From positions 5,456,001-5,520,000 of the forward strand of contig NZ_CP108086.1 of NCBI RefSeq assembly GCF_036186745.1: a stretch of 64,000 bases of DNA, written 5' to 3'. Source of the stretch: Microbispora hainanensis (GTDB lineage Bacteria > Actinomycetota > Actinomycetes > Streptosporangiales > Streptosporangiaceae). The notes under the pieces were generated by a model. The model saw only the letters and a program-made list of their open reading frames with translations, did not search any database and was not told the DNA's origin. A program made the translations under genes and the position numbers. Below are positions 1 to 8,557 of the stretch, one piece after another (the first letter of the stretch is position 1; every line of letters starts with the position of its first letter).

Positions 1-270
1 GGAATGCTGCTGATCCATGCCGCGCTGGCGGTCTTGTCCGCCTGGGTGCTGGAACACGGTGAGTCGGCCCTGGCGTTGATCGTGCATCTGGCCGTCACGC
101 CGGTGCGCGGTCTGCGGGCCGTGTTGCGCGTCCTCGCGGGTGCGCTGGTCGGCATCGCCGCACCCTCTCCCCGCCCCGTGGTGGAACCTCTCCTCCGGGT
201 CCCTCGTCGTTCCGACTTCGTCGTGGTGGTCGCTCGGCGCGGTCCGCCTCTGGCCGTCTCCGTTCTCTGA
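1..270 (+). CDS. Small integral membrane protein, RRGPP-tail family (5' end outside window)
   Basis: The reading frame is open from base 1, so only the C-terminal part is visible. It has one hydrophobic helix beginning with a His, followed by the WVLEHGESALAL stretch and a C-terminal ARRGPP tail. The same order (His, about ten residues, a Trp-x-Leu-x-x-Gly-Glu motif, then RRGPP near the end) occurs in the four full-length proteins at 20381-20953, 21194-21763, 24686-25270 and 40254-40907. The ATG at base 4 aligns with an internal Met of those relatives, so it is not the start. Function is unknown; all full-length copies sit beside copper or metal-transport genes. Confidence 0.75.
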   Translation, partial: GMLLIHAALAVLSAWVLEHGESALALIVHLAVTPVRGLRAVLRVLAGALVGIAAPSPRPVVEPLLRVPRRSDFVVVVARRGPPLAVSVL

Positions 271-424
271 TACGGGCTGCCGCCTGCCATTGGCGGCATC
301 GGCTCGCCATGCCGTACGCCCGTTTTCGCCGCCCTGAACCGCGCTGAACGCGGTCCGCGGCGTAACCCCCCTACGCAGGTGACGCGTACCTGTCGGTGTG
401 CGCTCGCCGTGAACGGAGAACCCC

Positions 425-1831
425 ATGACTTCTACCGCTGATATTCAGCGTGCCGTCGATCCGGCCCGGCCTCCCCAGCCCAGGCGTGCGACCTGGGCGG
501 TGCTGCGCCCGCTGGTGCTGCGCCTGCACTTCTATGCCGGAATCCTCATCGCCCCCTTCCTGCTCGTGGCCGCGACCACGGGCCTGCTGTACGCCGCCTC
601 TTTCCAGATCGAGAACGTCGTCTACCGGCATGAGCTGACCGCGCCGGTGACTCAGACCAGCGTTCCCCTGAGCGAGCAGGTCACTGCGGCTCGCCAGGCG
701 CTCCCCGAAGGGAAGGTGACCGCGGTGCGGCCCGCGGCCGAGCCCGGCCTGACCACCCGGGTGCTGCTGGACGTGCCGAACCTGCCCGAAAGCACTCAGA
801 TGGCGGTCTTCGTCGACCCCGGCACCGGTCAGGTGCGCGGCACGCTGGAAAGCTACGGCGGCTCCGGCGCGCTGCCCGTACGCGCCTGGATCTCCGACCT
901 GCACCGTCGCCTCCACCTGGGAGAGCCCGGGCGGATCTACAGCGAGCTGGCCGCCAGCTGGCTGTGGGTCGTCGCCCTCGGCGGGCTGGCGCTGTGGCTG
1001 AGCAGGCGTCGCCGCAACGGCCGCCGCCTCCGTGGCCTGCTCACTCCCGACCGCGCCGCCACTGGGCTACGCCGCACGCTGTCCTGGCACGGCTCGGTGG
1101 GCTTGTGGGCCGTGCTGGGCGTGCTGTTCCTGTCCGCCACCGGCCTGACCTGGTCGAAGTACGCCGGAGAGAACATCGGCGAGCTGCGTACGAGGTTCGG
1201 CTGGGCGACTCCGTCGATCAGCACCGATCTCGGTGAGCACGCCGGGCACACGGGGCACGCCGGGCACGCCGCGAGCGGCGGCCAGGCCGGCGACACCGCG
1301 GACGTGGGAATCGACAAGATCGCGCAGGCGGCGGCCAGCTGGCGGCTGTCCGGCCCGCTGGAGATCGTCCCGCCGGCCGAGCCCGGGGCCGCGTACGTGG
1401 TCAAGGAGATCCGCAAGACCGCTCCCACGCGACTGGACCAGCTGGCGTTCGACCCGGCGACCGGGCAGTTCGTGGGCGAGTTGCGGTTCGCCGACTACCC
1501 GCTGGCCGCCAAGCTCACCGAGTGGGGCATCGACGCGCATATGGGGCTGCTGTTCGGCCTGGCCAACCAGATCGTCCTGGCCGCGATCGCAATCGGGCTC
1601 GTCACGCTGATCGTGCTGGGCTACCGGATGTGGTGGCGGCGCCGTCCGACCCCCGGATTCGGCCGGCCCTACCCCCGCGGCGGTTGGCGGGCGGTGCACT
1701 GGGGAGTTCTGGCGCCGCTGGCCCTGCTCGCCCTCGTCGTGGGGTACTTCCTGCCCCTGATGGGCATCTCCCTGGCCGCGTTCCTGGTGATTGACACCCT
1801 ACTCGGGCTCCGTTCCAGGGTCGCCGGCTAG
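425..1831 (+). CDS. PepSY-associated transmembrane protein
   Basis: 468 aa. The N-terminal RLHFYAGI signature and a first helix (about residues 32-57) are typical of PepSY-TM proteins, followed by an extracytoplasmic PepSY-like segment, helices near residues 175-195 and 225-245, a second extracytoplasmic segment, and C-terminal helices. A SWHGSVG motif precedes the third helix. Residues about 270-286 form a His/Gly-rich loop with repeated GH units, plausible for soft-metal binding. ATG at 425 follows a purine-rich GGAGA. Relatives are linked to siderophore/iron reduction or to copper loci; here the adjoining copper-linked family member at bases 1-270 favours a metal role. The substrate is not determinable. 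Confidence 0.85.
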   Translation: MTSTADIQRAVDPARPPQPRRATWAVLRPLVLRLHFYAGILIAPFLLVAATTGLLYAASFQIENVVYRHELTAPVTQTSVPLSEQVTAARQALPEGKVTAVRPAAEPGLTTRVLLDVPNLPESTQMAVFVDPGTGQVRGTLESYGGSGALPVRAWISDLHRRLHLGEPGRIYSELAASWLWVVALGGLALWLSRRRRNGRRLRGLLTPDRAATGLRRTLSWHGSVGLWAVLGVLFLSATGLTWSKYAGENIGELRTRFGWATPSISTDLGEHAGHTGHAGHAASGGQAGDTADVGIDKIAQAAASWRLSGPLEIVPPAEPGAAYVVKEIRKTAPTRLDQLAFDPATGQFVGELRFADYPLAAKLTEWGIDAHMGLLFGLANQIVLAAIAIGLVTLIVLGYRMWWRRRPTPGFGRPYPRGGWRAVHWGVLAPLALLALVVGYFLPLMGISLAAFLVIDTLLGLRSRVAG

Positions 1832-1847
1832 GCGCATGGCTTGTGCA

Positions 1848-1883
1848 GCCGGAGCCCGGATCCGCGAGAATTCGGGCTCCGGC
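1848..1883 (+). terminator. Hairpin terminator after the PepSY gene
   Basis: Perfect 11-bp arms (1848-1858 and 1873-1883, GCCGGAGCCCG and its complement) enclose a 14-nt loop, 17 bases past the stop codon. There is no T-run, as is usual in high-GC actinomycetes. Confidence 0.6.
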
Positions 1884-2026
1884 CACATCACCCGCCGAGT
1901 GGTGAACAGTGGGCGTGTGTGGACATGACCGTGATGCGCGTACGGCGGGGAGGGCGCGGTTACGGAGCCTGGGGCCTGTAGTAGCGGGCCCGGCTCTCGC
2001 GGTTCGTCGCGGGCTCCCTTCGCGCC

Positions 2027-2321
2027 TCAGGCGGCGAACAGGAGAAGCAGGCCCACGACGGTGTAGACCACCATCAGCACGAGCAGGGGGATCTGGCCGA
2101 GGACGGCGGTCCGGCGGGGGGACGGGGCCAGCGCGCGGTCGTGTGCCAGGACGGTGCCCAGCACGTGGCCGATGACGATGACCGTGACCTGGAGGGTGGC
2201 GACTCCGGCGGGGGTGGTGCCGAGCGCCTGGGTGGTTCACCCGGCGGTGCCGAGCCAGTTCGCGCCGGTGTCCAGCGGGTCGGACAGCAGGGCGATGGTC
2301 CGCTGCCCATCCAGGAGGAAC
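2027..2321 (-). pseudogene. Degenerate 3' fragment of the 438-aa copper-locus membrane protein
   Basis: On the minus strand this encodes the last ~97 codons of a second copy of the multi-pass membrane protein intact at 42503-43819, including VTVIVIGHVLGTVLAHDRAL and the VVYTVVGLLLLFAA end. The Trp codon TGG of the intact gene is TGA here (2237-2239), an in-frame stop, and everything upstream of about 2321 is missing. Similarity continues past the stop codon to about 1955, matching the bases after 43819, so a DNA segment rather than only a coding sequence was duplicated and inverted. Confidence 0.8.
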
Positions 2322-2551
2322 TCGGTGGCATCGGCCGGAGGTGCGGCACCCTCCGCTACCCCGGTGACCGTGGCGGACAGCCCGGATCAGGAGACTGGCA
2401 TGCCGGGCTGGATCTGGGCGGTCGTGGCCGCGCTCGCTGTTCTCGAAGTGGCCGCCGTCCTGCTGGACGCGGCAGGAAACCGTCGACGCCGCCGCTCCCG
2501 GACAGCTCGGAGGACCCCGGATCAGGACCGGAGAACGGTGAGCGCGACTGA
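2322..2551 (+). pseudogene. copC: Degenerate CopC C-terminal fragment
   Basis: The plus strand matches the linker and membrane anchor of the CopC protein at 21986-22582: PDQETGMPGWIWAVVAALAV here against PGQETGTPGWIWAVVAAVVV there. The copper-binding domain is absent. A one-base insertion after the VLL codons shifts the basic tail out of frame, although the DNA stays alignable to the GPENGER end. It directly abuts the inverted fragment of the membrane-protein gene, marking a recombination junction near 2321. Confidence 0.75.
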
Positions 2552-2632
2552 CGGACGCGGCGCGAGAGTTTGAAGGAGGCTCGTTCGCGCCTCTCCGCAT
2601 CAGGTTGTCGGGGCTGGGGAGAGAAGTCCCGG

Positions 2633-2692
2633 GCGGCGGCCCGTGGTTGGAACAGTGCTGCGGAAGGATCTCCTAGCACCACGGGCCGCCGC
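2633..2692 (-). terminator. Terminator downstream of superoxide dismutase
   Basis: Perfect 15-bp arms (2633-2647 and 2678-2692; GCGGCGGCCCGTGGT and complement) with a 30-nt loop lie 18 bases beyond the sod stop codon. Confidence 0.6.
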
Positions 2693-2710
2693 GGTCTTGG
2701 GCGGGAAGGT

Positions 2711-3316
2711 TCAGGCCACGCCTCGCGCGGCCTCAAAGCGGGAAGTCACGTCGGTCCAGTTGACCAGGCTCCAGAGCTTTTCAACGTAGTCCGGCCGGAC
2801 GTTGCGATACTGCAGGTAGTAGGCGTGCTCCCAGGCGTCGAAGACCAGGAGCGGGGTGGTGTTCATCCCGACGTTGCCGTGGTGGTCGTAGACCTGCTCG
2901 ACGACGAGCCGGCGGGAAAGGGGCTCCCAGGCCAGAACTCCCCAGCCGGAGCCCTGCACCGTGCTGGTCGCGGTGGTCAGCTGCTTCTGGAACGCCTCGA
3001 AGGAGCCGAAGTGCTCGTCGATCGCGTCGCGCAGTGCCCCGTCGGGCCGGTCACCGCCGTCCGGTGAGAGGTTCTGCCAGAAGATCGTGTGCAGGACGTG
3101 CCCGGACAGGTTGAAGGCGTAGGTCTTCTCCAGGCCGACCAGTCCGCTGAAGTCGCCCTTGTCCCGGGCTTCGGCGAGGCGATCGAGGGTGTCGTTGGCG
3201 CCCTTGACGTAGGCGGCGTGATGCTTCGCGTGGTGCAACTCCAGGATCTCGCCCGTGATCGCCGGTTCGAGCGCGGCGTAGTCGTAGGGCAGGTCGGGCA
3301 GGGCGTACTGGCCCAT
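2711..3316 (-). CDS. sodF: Superoxide dismutase, Fe type of the actinobacterial His subgroup
   Basis: 201 aa, normal family length, cytoplasmic (no signal peptide). It dismutates superoxide to oxygen and peroxide. Expected metal ligands are visible: His28 ([11 protein letters not shown]), His76 (GHVLHTIFW), Asp160 and His164 ([11 protein letters not shown]). The outer-sphere position has His (QVYDHHGN), as in mycobacterial and Streptomyces SodF enzymes, not the Gln of classical Mn or Fe enzymes, so Fe is the likelier metal though sequence cannot settle it. ATG at 3316 is preceded by GGAGG. A Nur-box-like site lies 20 bases upstream of the start, implying repression by nickel-bound Nur. Confidence 0.93.
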   Translation of the reverse strand: MGQYALPDLPYDYAALEPAITGEILELHHAKHHAAYVKGANDTLDRLAEARDKGDFSGLVGLEKTYAFNLSGHVLHTIFWQNLSPDGGDRPDGALRDAIDEHFGSFEAFQKQLTTATSTVQGSGWGVLAWEPLSRRLVVEQVYDHHGNVGMNTTPLLVFDAWEHAYYLQYRNVRPDYVEKLWSLVNWTDVTSRFEAARGVA

Positions 3317-3336
3317 CAGGTCCCTCCAAACAGTTA

Positions 3337-3353
3337 TTGCGAATCACTTGCAA
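3337..3353 (-). promoter_or_regulatory. Nur-box-like operator upstream of sodF
   Basis: TTGCGA-ATCAC-TTGCAA fits the Streptomyces Nur consensus of two TTGCAA-type half-sites separated by five bases. Fifteen of the surrounding bases are shared with the site upstream of the nik-type operon (8541-8557). The nur gene itself is not in the window. Confidence 0.75.
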
Positions 3354-3478
3354 CTACATCTATCACGCAACACGGAGGTGTGAGTGTGATCGCTGTGATC
3401 GTCGAACTCGAACCTCCATCGGGGTGCAGGACCACGCTGCCGCTGTCCGCGTCGATCGCTGTGAGCGGATCGACGTCC

Positions 3479-4141
3479 TCAGGCGGCAGGAGCCATCTCG
3501 GACAGGTGACGGATGGATCCGCCGGACGGTCCGGTCCAGCGGATGAGCAATTCGTCGTCGTGGGTGATGGCCAGCACTCCGGCCCCCGATTCGAGGCGGT
3601 AGGCCTCCAGCCGTGCGACGAGATGGGCCTGGGTGGACGCGTCGAGCATGGTGGTCATCTCGTCGCAGATCACGTAGCGAGGGCGGAGGGTGAGGCTCCG
3701 GGCGACGCACGCCCGCTGGAGCTGACCGTCGGAGACCTCATGTGGGCGGCGGGAGAGCAGTTCGGGTGTCAGGCCCATCTCCTCGGCCAGTTCCCGCGCG
3801 TGCTCGATCGACCGGTGGGCGGCGCGGAGGGGTTCGGCGATAACGTCGAGCAGGGTGAAGCGGGGGTCGACGGCGAGCCGGGGCTGTTGGAATATCAGTG
3901 CGACCTGGCCGCGAAGCTCGCGTGGGACGCGGTGGCGCCAGCGGCGGACGTCCACTCCGTCGACGGTGAGCCTGCCCGCGGCGGGCTTCAGCAGCATGGC
4001 GAGCACGCGGGCGAGCGTGGACTTCCCGCAGCCGCTCGGCCCGGCGAGTCCGGTCACCTGTCCGGGCGATACCTCTATGCCGACGCCGCCCAGTACCCGT
4101 TGGCGGCCGTAGGAGACGACGACGCCCTCAGCGCGCAACAT
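3479..4141 (-). CDS. nikE: Nickel/peptide ABC transporter ATP-binding protein (second ATPase)
   Basis: 220 aa from ATG 4141, which overlaps the end of the preceding ATPase gene by 14 bases; a start at 4180 would add 13 residues unlike the family. Walker A is GPSGCGKST, the Q-loop lies in LIFQQPR, the signature is the variant VSDGQLQRA, Walker B is YVICDEMTTMLD, and a switch His lies in AITHDD. It would power import together with the partner ATPase encoded just upstream. It is shorter than DppF-type proteins and lacks their C-terminal extension, as in NikE. Last gene of a five-gene unit. Confidence 0.85.
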   Translation of the reverse strand: MLRAEGVVVSYGRQRVLGGVGIEVSPGQVTGLAGPSGCGKSTLARVLAMLLKPAAGRLTVDGVDVRRWRHRVPRELRGQVALIFQQPRLAVDPRFTLLDVIAEPLRAAHRSIEHARELAEEMGLTPELLSRRPHEVSDGQLQRACVARSLTLRPRYVICDEMTTMLDASTQAHLVARLEAYRLESGAGVLAITHDDELLIRWTGPSGGSIRHLSEMAPAA

Positions 4142-5075
4142 GGCTCTCCAGAGGGTGGTGGCAGGCCACCCGGTTGTCACCGAGGGGTGGCAGGGGCAGT
4201 CGTCCGCAGTCGTCGGTTGCCCTGGCGCAGCGCGGCCGGAAGGCGCACCCTTCGGGCAGATCGGTGAGCTCGGGCGGCTGGCCGGGAATCGCGGCGAAAC
4301 GCCGGGAAGGCAGCGCGTCCAGCAGCCCTGCGGCGTACGGATGACGGGGCCCGGTGAAGAAGTCGGCTGCCGGTTCGAGGGACAGGATACGGCTGGCGTA
4401 CATGACGGCGACGTGGTCGGCGACCTGCTGCGCTGCCCGCAGGTCGTGCGTGATGAGCAGGACGGCCCGGCCGTCGTCGGCGAGGCGGCGTAGCTCGGTC
4501 ATGGTCGCCTCGACGAGGGGGCGGTCGAGGCCGCTGGTCGGCTCGTCGGCGATGATCAGCCACGGGTCGCCGGCGAGGGCGATCGCGTTGACCACACGCT
4601 GCGCCATCCCGCCGGAGAGCTGGTGGGGATAACGGTCGAGGTCAGATGGGCGCAGGCCTGCCCGCTCGGCCAGCGTGTCGGCGTGATCGGGGTTTCCTAG
4701 CTCGTGCAGGGCCTCGGTGAGCTGGGCGCGCGCTGTGCGGACCGGGGTGAGATGCGTGGTGGGACTCTGCGGGACGAGCCCGATGCGTCGGCCCCGCACG
4801 GTGCGTGCGAGGACCTTCTCCGGTGCTGCGATCAGGTTTACGGGGGGTGTGTCGCCGGACTCGAGCCAGGCGGCGCCCTCGACCGAGGCGTTGCCGGGGA
4901 GCAGGCCCATGAGGGCGTGGGCCATCACGGATTTGCCGCAGCCGGATTCTCCGACTAGGGCGAGGCACTGACCGCGCCGCACCTCGAAGTGGGCGTCGGT
5001 GACGGCCCGCACGGTGGCGCCGGGTAGGTGGAAGCGAACCGACAGGCCCTCGACGCGGAGACGTGGTGGTTTCAC
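4128..5075 (-). CDS. nikD: Nickel/peptide ABC transporter ATP-binding protein (first ATPase)
   Basis: 315 aa from GTG 5075, which overlaps the stop of the permease gene (GTGA); the longer open frame upstream is a shadow of that permease. Walker A GESGCGKS, signature LSGGMAQR, Walker B LIIADEPTSGLD and an H-loop LLITHD are present. The C-terminal region carries the GCAFRPRCARATDDC cysteine motif typical of oligopeptide/nickel-family ATPases. It pairs with the ATPase at 3479-4141 to energise the NikB/NikC-like pore. Confidence 0.87.
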   Translation of the reverse strand: MKPPRLRVEGLSVRFHLPGATVRAVTDAHFEVRRGQCLALVGESGCGKSVMAHALMGLLPGNASVEGAAWLESGDTPPVNLIAAPEKVLARTVRGRRIGLVPQSPTTHLTPVRTARAQLTEALHELGNPDHADTLAERAGLRPSDLDRYPHQLSGGMAQRVVNAIALAGDPWLIIADEPTSGLDRPLVEATMTELRRLADDGRAVLLITHDLRAAQQVADHVAVMYASRILSLEPAADFFTGPRHPYAAGLLDALPSRRFAAIPGQPPELTDLPEGCAFRPRCARATDDCGRLPLPPLGDNRVACHHPLESHVAR

Positions 5076-5926
5076 AGCTGCAGCTCCGATCGCCAGCGCG
5101 GATTGGATCGGTCGCGCCAGTACTGGGCGAGCGCGGAGATCGCCAGGGTCGGCAGGAAGATGAACAGGCCGGGGAACAGCGAGGCCCACCAGTTGCCGGC
5201 GAGCAGGGACCGCGCACCGTCGTTGATCATGTTCCCGAGTGAGGCGAGATGGGCCGGCAGTCCCAGGCCGAGGAAGCTGAGCGCGGTCTCGTGCCAGATG
5301 GCGTGCGGGATCATCAGCACCGAGGCGAGCATGATGTGCGGTATCAGATGGGGCAGGAAATGGCGGCGCACGATCCGCAGCCGCCTCGATCCGCCGGAGA
5401 TCGCGGCGTCGACGAACGGCCGGGCGCGCAGGGTCAGGACCTCGGAGCGCACGATCCTGGCCGCGGTCATCCAATGGGTGAGCGCGACCGATACGACGAC
5501 TGCGGTGGTGCTCGGGGTGAACAGCGCGACGATGAAGATGCCGAACAGCAGGTGCGGCACGGAGTTGAAACCGTCGACGATCCTCATGATGAGCCGGTTC
5601 AGCGTCCCGCCGGCCGCTCCGGCGGCGAGCCCGGCCAACGTGCCGATCGTGACAGAGACGACGGCCGCGGCGAGACCGACGAGCACGGAGACGCGCAGGC
5701 CGTACACGGCGCGCAGCAGCACGTCGCGGCCCACCTCGTCGGTGCCGAACGGATGCCTGAGCGAGGGCGGCAGCGAGGCGGCGTGAAGGTCGACCAGTTG
5801 CTGGTCGAGCCTGGCGAACAGCGGCACGAGCACCACGGCGAGCAGGAGCAACGCCAGCGTCACCGCGGCGCTGCGTGGGAAGCGGCGTCGGGAACGTGCG
5901 AGCCCACCCGCGACTCCTGTCGCCAT
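5072..5926 (-). CDS. nikC: Nickel/peptide ABC transporter permease
   Basis: 284 aa from ATG 5926, overlapping the stop of the first permease (ATGA). One N-terminal helix is followed by the HPFGTDEVGRD motif characteristic of DppC/NikC proteins, then five helices of the BPD permease domain. The EAA-like cytoplasmic loop (about residues 160-185, ending RRHFLPHLIP) would dock the ATPases. Translational coupling on both sides indicates one polycistronic unit. Confidence 0.87.
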   Translation of the reverse strand: MATGVAGGLARSRRRFPRSAAVTLALLLLAVVLVPLFARLDQQLVDLHAASLPPSLRHPFGTDEVGRDVLLRAVYGLRVSVLVGLAAAVVSVTIGTLAGLAAGAAGGTLNRLIMRIVDGFNSVPHLLFGIFIVALFTPSTTAVVVSVALTHWMTAARIVRSEVLTLRARPFVDAAISGGSRRLRIVRRHFLPHLIPHIMLASVLMIPHAIWHETALSFLGLGLPAHLASLGNMINDGARSLLAGNWWASLFPGLFIFLPTLAISALAQYWRDRSNPRWRSELQL

Positions 5927-6909
5927 CAGCTCACCCCCAGGACCCGCACCCGCGGGTCGGCGATCACGTACGCGGTGTCGGCGAGCAGGTTGCCGGCGAC
6001 CACCGCAAGGGTCGCCAGCAGCGTGAGCGCGGCGAGCAGCGGGAAGTCCGCGGCGAGCGCCGCCTGCACGGACGCGGAGGCCACTCCGGGCCAGGAGAAG
6101 ACGGTCTCGACGAGGATCGCCCCGGTGACGAGCTCGGGAATGCGGGCGCCCAGCAGGGTGATGAACGGCAGCAGCGCCGACCGGAGCGCGTGGCGGACGA
6201 CGACCGTGCGTTCGCGCAGGCCACGGGCCCGGGCGCCGATGACGAAGTCCTCCCGCAAGGTCGTGATCAGCGACTCGCGGACGAACAGCACCAGCCATGA
6301 GGACTGCGAGAACGCCAGGACGGCCACCGGGAGGATCATGTGCCGGAGCACGTCGGCGGGCTCCACCGTCCCGGACGCCGCGTCGGTGAGGCCGCCGGGA
6401 GGCAGCCATCGCAGTCTCACGGCGAATATCCAGATCACGATGAGCGCGGTCCAGAACACCGGAGCCGCTTCGTTGGCATAGGCCGTGCCGCTGATCAACC
6501 GGTCGGCCCAGGAGTCACGACGCCAGGCCGCCAGCGACCCCAGCACGAGGCTTGCGGCCAGCATGACGACCATGGCGCAGCCGGCCGCGAGCAGGGTCCA
6601 TCCCAGCCGTTCCCCGATCACCTCGGCGACGGGCCGGTGCATGCTCCGTGACTCCCCGAGATCGCCGCGGAGCAGGTTGCCGAGCCAGGTGAGGTACTGC
6701 TCGGCGAGTGGCCGGTCCAGACCCCAGTTGGCCCGTATCTGCCGGGCGATCTCCGGGCTCGTGGTCAGCGCCCGATCGCCGAGATACTGCCGCACCGGAT
6801 CAAAGGGCGACGCCTTCGCCAGCACGAACATCCCCAGCGTGACGACCAGGAGCAGCGGCGCGGTGAACGCCAGCCTCCATGCCGCCATCCGTCCCAGGGC
6901 GCGCGTCAT
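5926..6909 (-). CDS. nikB: Nickel/peptide ABC transporter permease
   Basis: 327 aa from ATG 6909, overlapping the binding-protein stop by ATGA. It shows the DppB/NikB pattern: a first helix, a long extracytoplasmic segment with NWGLDRPLAEQYLTWLGNLL and GDLGES motifs, then five more helices with an EAA loop around ARARGLRERTVVVRHALRSA. It would form the membrane channel with the permease encoded downstream. Confidence 0.87.
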   Translation of the reverse strand: MTRALGRMAAWRLAFTAPLLLVVTLGMFVLAKASPFDPVRQYLGDRALTTSPEIARQIRANWGLDRPLAEQYLTWLGNLLRGDLGESRSMHRPVAEVIGERLGWTLLAAGCAMVVMLAASLVLGSLAAWRRDSWADRLISGTAYANEAAPVFWTALIVIWIFAVRLRWLPPGGLTDAASGTVEPADVLRHMILPVAVLAFSQSSWLVLFVRESLITTLREDFVIGARARGLRERTVVVRHALRSALLPFITLLGARIPELVTGAILVETVFSWPGVASASVQAALAADFPLLAALTLLATLAVVAGNLLADTAYVIADPRVRVLGVS

Positions 6910-8510
6910 GCGGCGGGCTTCCACTCCGCCAGAGTGCGGAACAACCCGCCGGTGGCATGCTCGTGCGCTTCCACGGCCGGAGCGATGCCGGTCCACTTCC
7001 CGCGCACGACGTAGACGTGCTGGAGATAGACCAGGTAGGTCCAGACCTCGTCGTCGCGGATGCGCTGCTGCAAGGCGTCGTAGGTCTGCTTGCGCACGGT
7101 CGGGTCGGTCTCCGCCCGCCCCTTCTCCAGCAGGGCGTCGACATCCGGCTCCTTGTAGTGGCCGGGATTGAAGAATCCCTGGCCGGAGAAGCTGGAGTGG
7201 AACATCTCGTAGTTGATGTAGTCGGGGTCGTACGGGCTGCCGTAGCCCATGATGAGCGCGTCCTTGGCCATGCGGGGTTCGATGGCGTCCCAGTCCAGCC
7301 CTGCCAGCCGTACGTCGACACCGATCTTCTTGGCGTCCGAGGCGACAGCGAGGGCGAGATCCTTCCGCAGGGAATCGCCTGCGGGGTACATGAGCGTGAA
7401 GGAAGCGGGCGTTCCGTCCTTCACTCGGACGCCACCCGAGCCCGGCTTCCATCCCGCCTGGTCCAGAAGCCGGGCCGCCTGGTCGCGGTCGGGGGTGGGC
7501 GTGCCGTCCACGGCCGGGTTGTGCCAGGTGGTGCCGGGCGCCACGGGACCGAAGGCCGGCCGACCGGCACCCGCGAGGATGGCCCCGACCATGGCCGAGC
7601 GGTCCAGCGCCAGGCTCAGCGCCTTGCGGATGGCCTTGTCGCCGGTGACCGGCGCGTCCAGGGGGAACATCACACCGCGGTAGTCCGCGCTCGGCACCTT
7701 GTAGACGGTCAGGCCGACCTGGTCTTCGAAGCGGGCGGCCGCCTTGGGTGGCAGCTCGGTGGCGTCGAACTCGCCCGCCGCCATCCGGGTGGCGCGTACG
7801 TTGTCGTCGGCCGAGTACGCCATGACCAGGCGTTTGATCGCCGGGGCGCCCCCCCAGTACGACTGGTTGGCCTCCAGGACGACCTTGTCGCCCGGGGTCC
7901 AGGACACGAACCGGTACGGTCCCGTTCCGACGGGCTTGGTGTTGAACGCGACCTTGTCCAGGCTCTGGCCCTGCAGCAGACGCCGCGGCACGATGCCCAG
8001 CGTGGCGCGCTGCAGGATCGGCGCGTAGGGATGCTTGAGATGGAACACCACCGTGGCCGGATCGGGCGCTTCGACGGACTCGATCGCCGTGTAGTCACCT
8101 CGAATGCCGGAGTTGTTCTTCGGGTCCAGCACGGCCTGATAGGTGTAGGCCACGTCATCGCTTGTTAGAGGCGTGCCGTCGTGGAACCGCACGCCCTGGC
8201 GGAGGGTGAAGGTCACGGTCGTGCCCTTGACGTCGGGCAACCGTTCGGCCAGCGCCGGCGCCAGCGTGAGATCCGCATTACGCCGGACCAGACCGTCGAA
8301 CAGTAAGGACCCGCCATCGGGTTCATAGCCGAGCACCGGGTTCAGTGTGTCCGGCTCAGAAGCGAGACCGAGGACGAACGTGTCCCGCGTTCCCGGATTG
8401 CTCGACGAGGTGCCAGGTGACGACGGTGCCGCGCAGGAGGCGGACAGGCCGAGGATCGCCACCACGCCGAGCCGGGCGAGGGTGACAAACCGGGCACGGA
8501 GGATCTTCAT
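6906..8510 (-). CDS. nikA: Nickel/peptide ABC transporter substrate-binding lipoprotein
   Basis: 534 aa, family SBP_bac_5. It has a lipoprotein signal with lipobox LSASC (Cys about residue 26), followed by a Ser/Pro linker. Typical family motifs are EPDTLNPV, LRQGVRFHDGTPLTSDDV and VGTGPYRFV. It captures substrate outside the membrane and delivers it to NikBC. Family members bind peptides or nickel; the nickel assignment rests on the Nur-like operators upstream and the nearby Nur-type sodF, not on pocket residues. First gene of the operon. Confidence 0.82.
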   Translation of the reverse strand: MKILRARFVTLARLGVVAILGLSASCAAPSSPGTSSSNPGTRDTFVLGLASEPDTLNPVLGYEPDGGSLLFDGLVRRNADLTLAPALAERLPDVKGTTVTFTLRQGVRFHDGTPLTSDDVAYTYQAVLDPKNNSGIRGDYTAIESVEAPDPATVVFHLKHPYAPILQRATLGIVPRRLLQGQSLDKVAFNTKPVGTGPYRFVSWTPGDKVVLEANQSYWGGAPAIKRLVMAYSADDNVRATRMAAGEFDATELPPKAAARFEDQVGLTVYKVPSADYRGVMFPLDAPVTGDKAIRKALSLALDRSAMVGAILAGAGRPAFGPVAPGTTWHNPAVDGTPTPDRDQAARLLDQAGWKPGSGGVRVKDGTPASFTLMYPAGDSLRKDLALAVASDAKKIGVDVRLAGLDWDAIEPRMAKDALIMGYGSPYDPDYINYEMFHSSFSGQGFFNPGHYKEPDVDALLEKGRAETDPTVRKQTYDALQQRIRDDEVWTYLVYLQHVYVVRGKWTGIAPAVEAHEHATGGLFRTLAEWKPAA

Positions 8511-8540
8511 GGGGCGAAGGTAAAGCGCCCAGGCAACTTA

Positions 8541-8557
8541 TTGCAAGTCATTCGCAA
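8541..8557 (-). promoter_or_regulatory. Nur-box-like operator upstream of the nik-type operon
   Basis: TTGCAA-GTCAT-TCGCAA has the same half-site and spacing rule as the site upstream of sodF. It lies 31 bases before the nikA-like start and about 20 bases before the divergent acetyltransferase start, so a bound repressor could affect both directions. Confidence 0.75.

Noticed and set aside
3089..4267. Plus-strand 392-codon frame opposite sodF and nikE
   Set aside because: Antisense of conserved genes with no family similarity.
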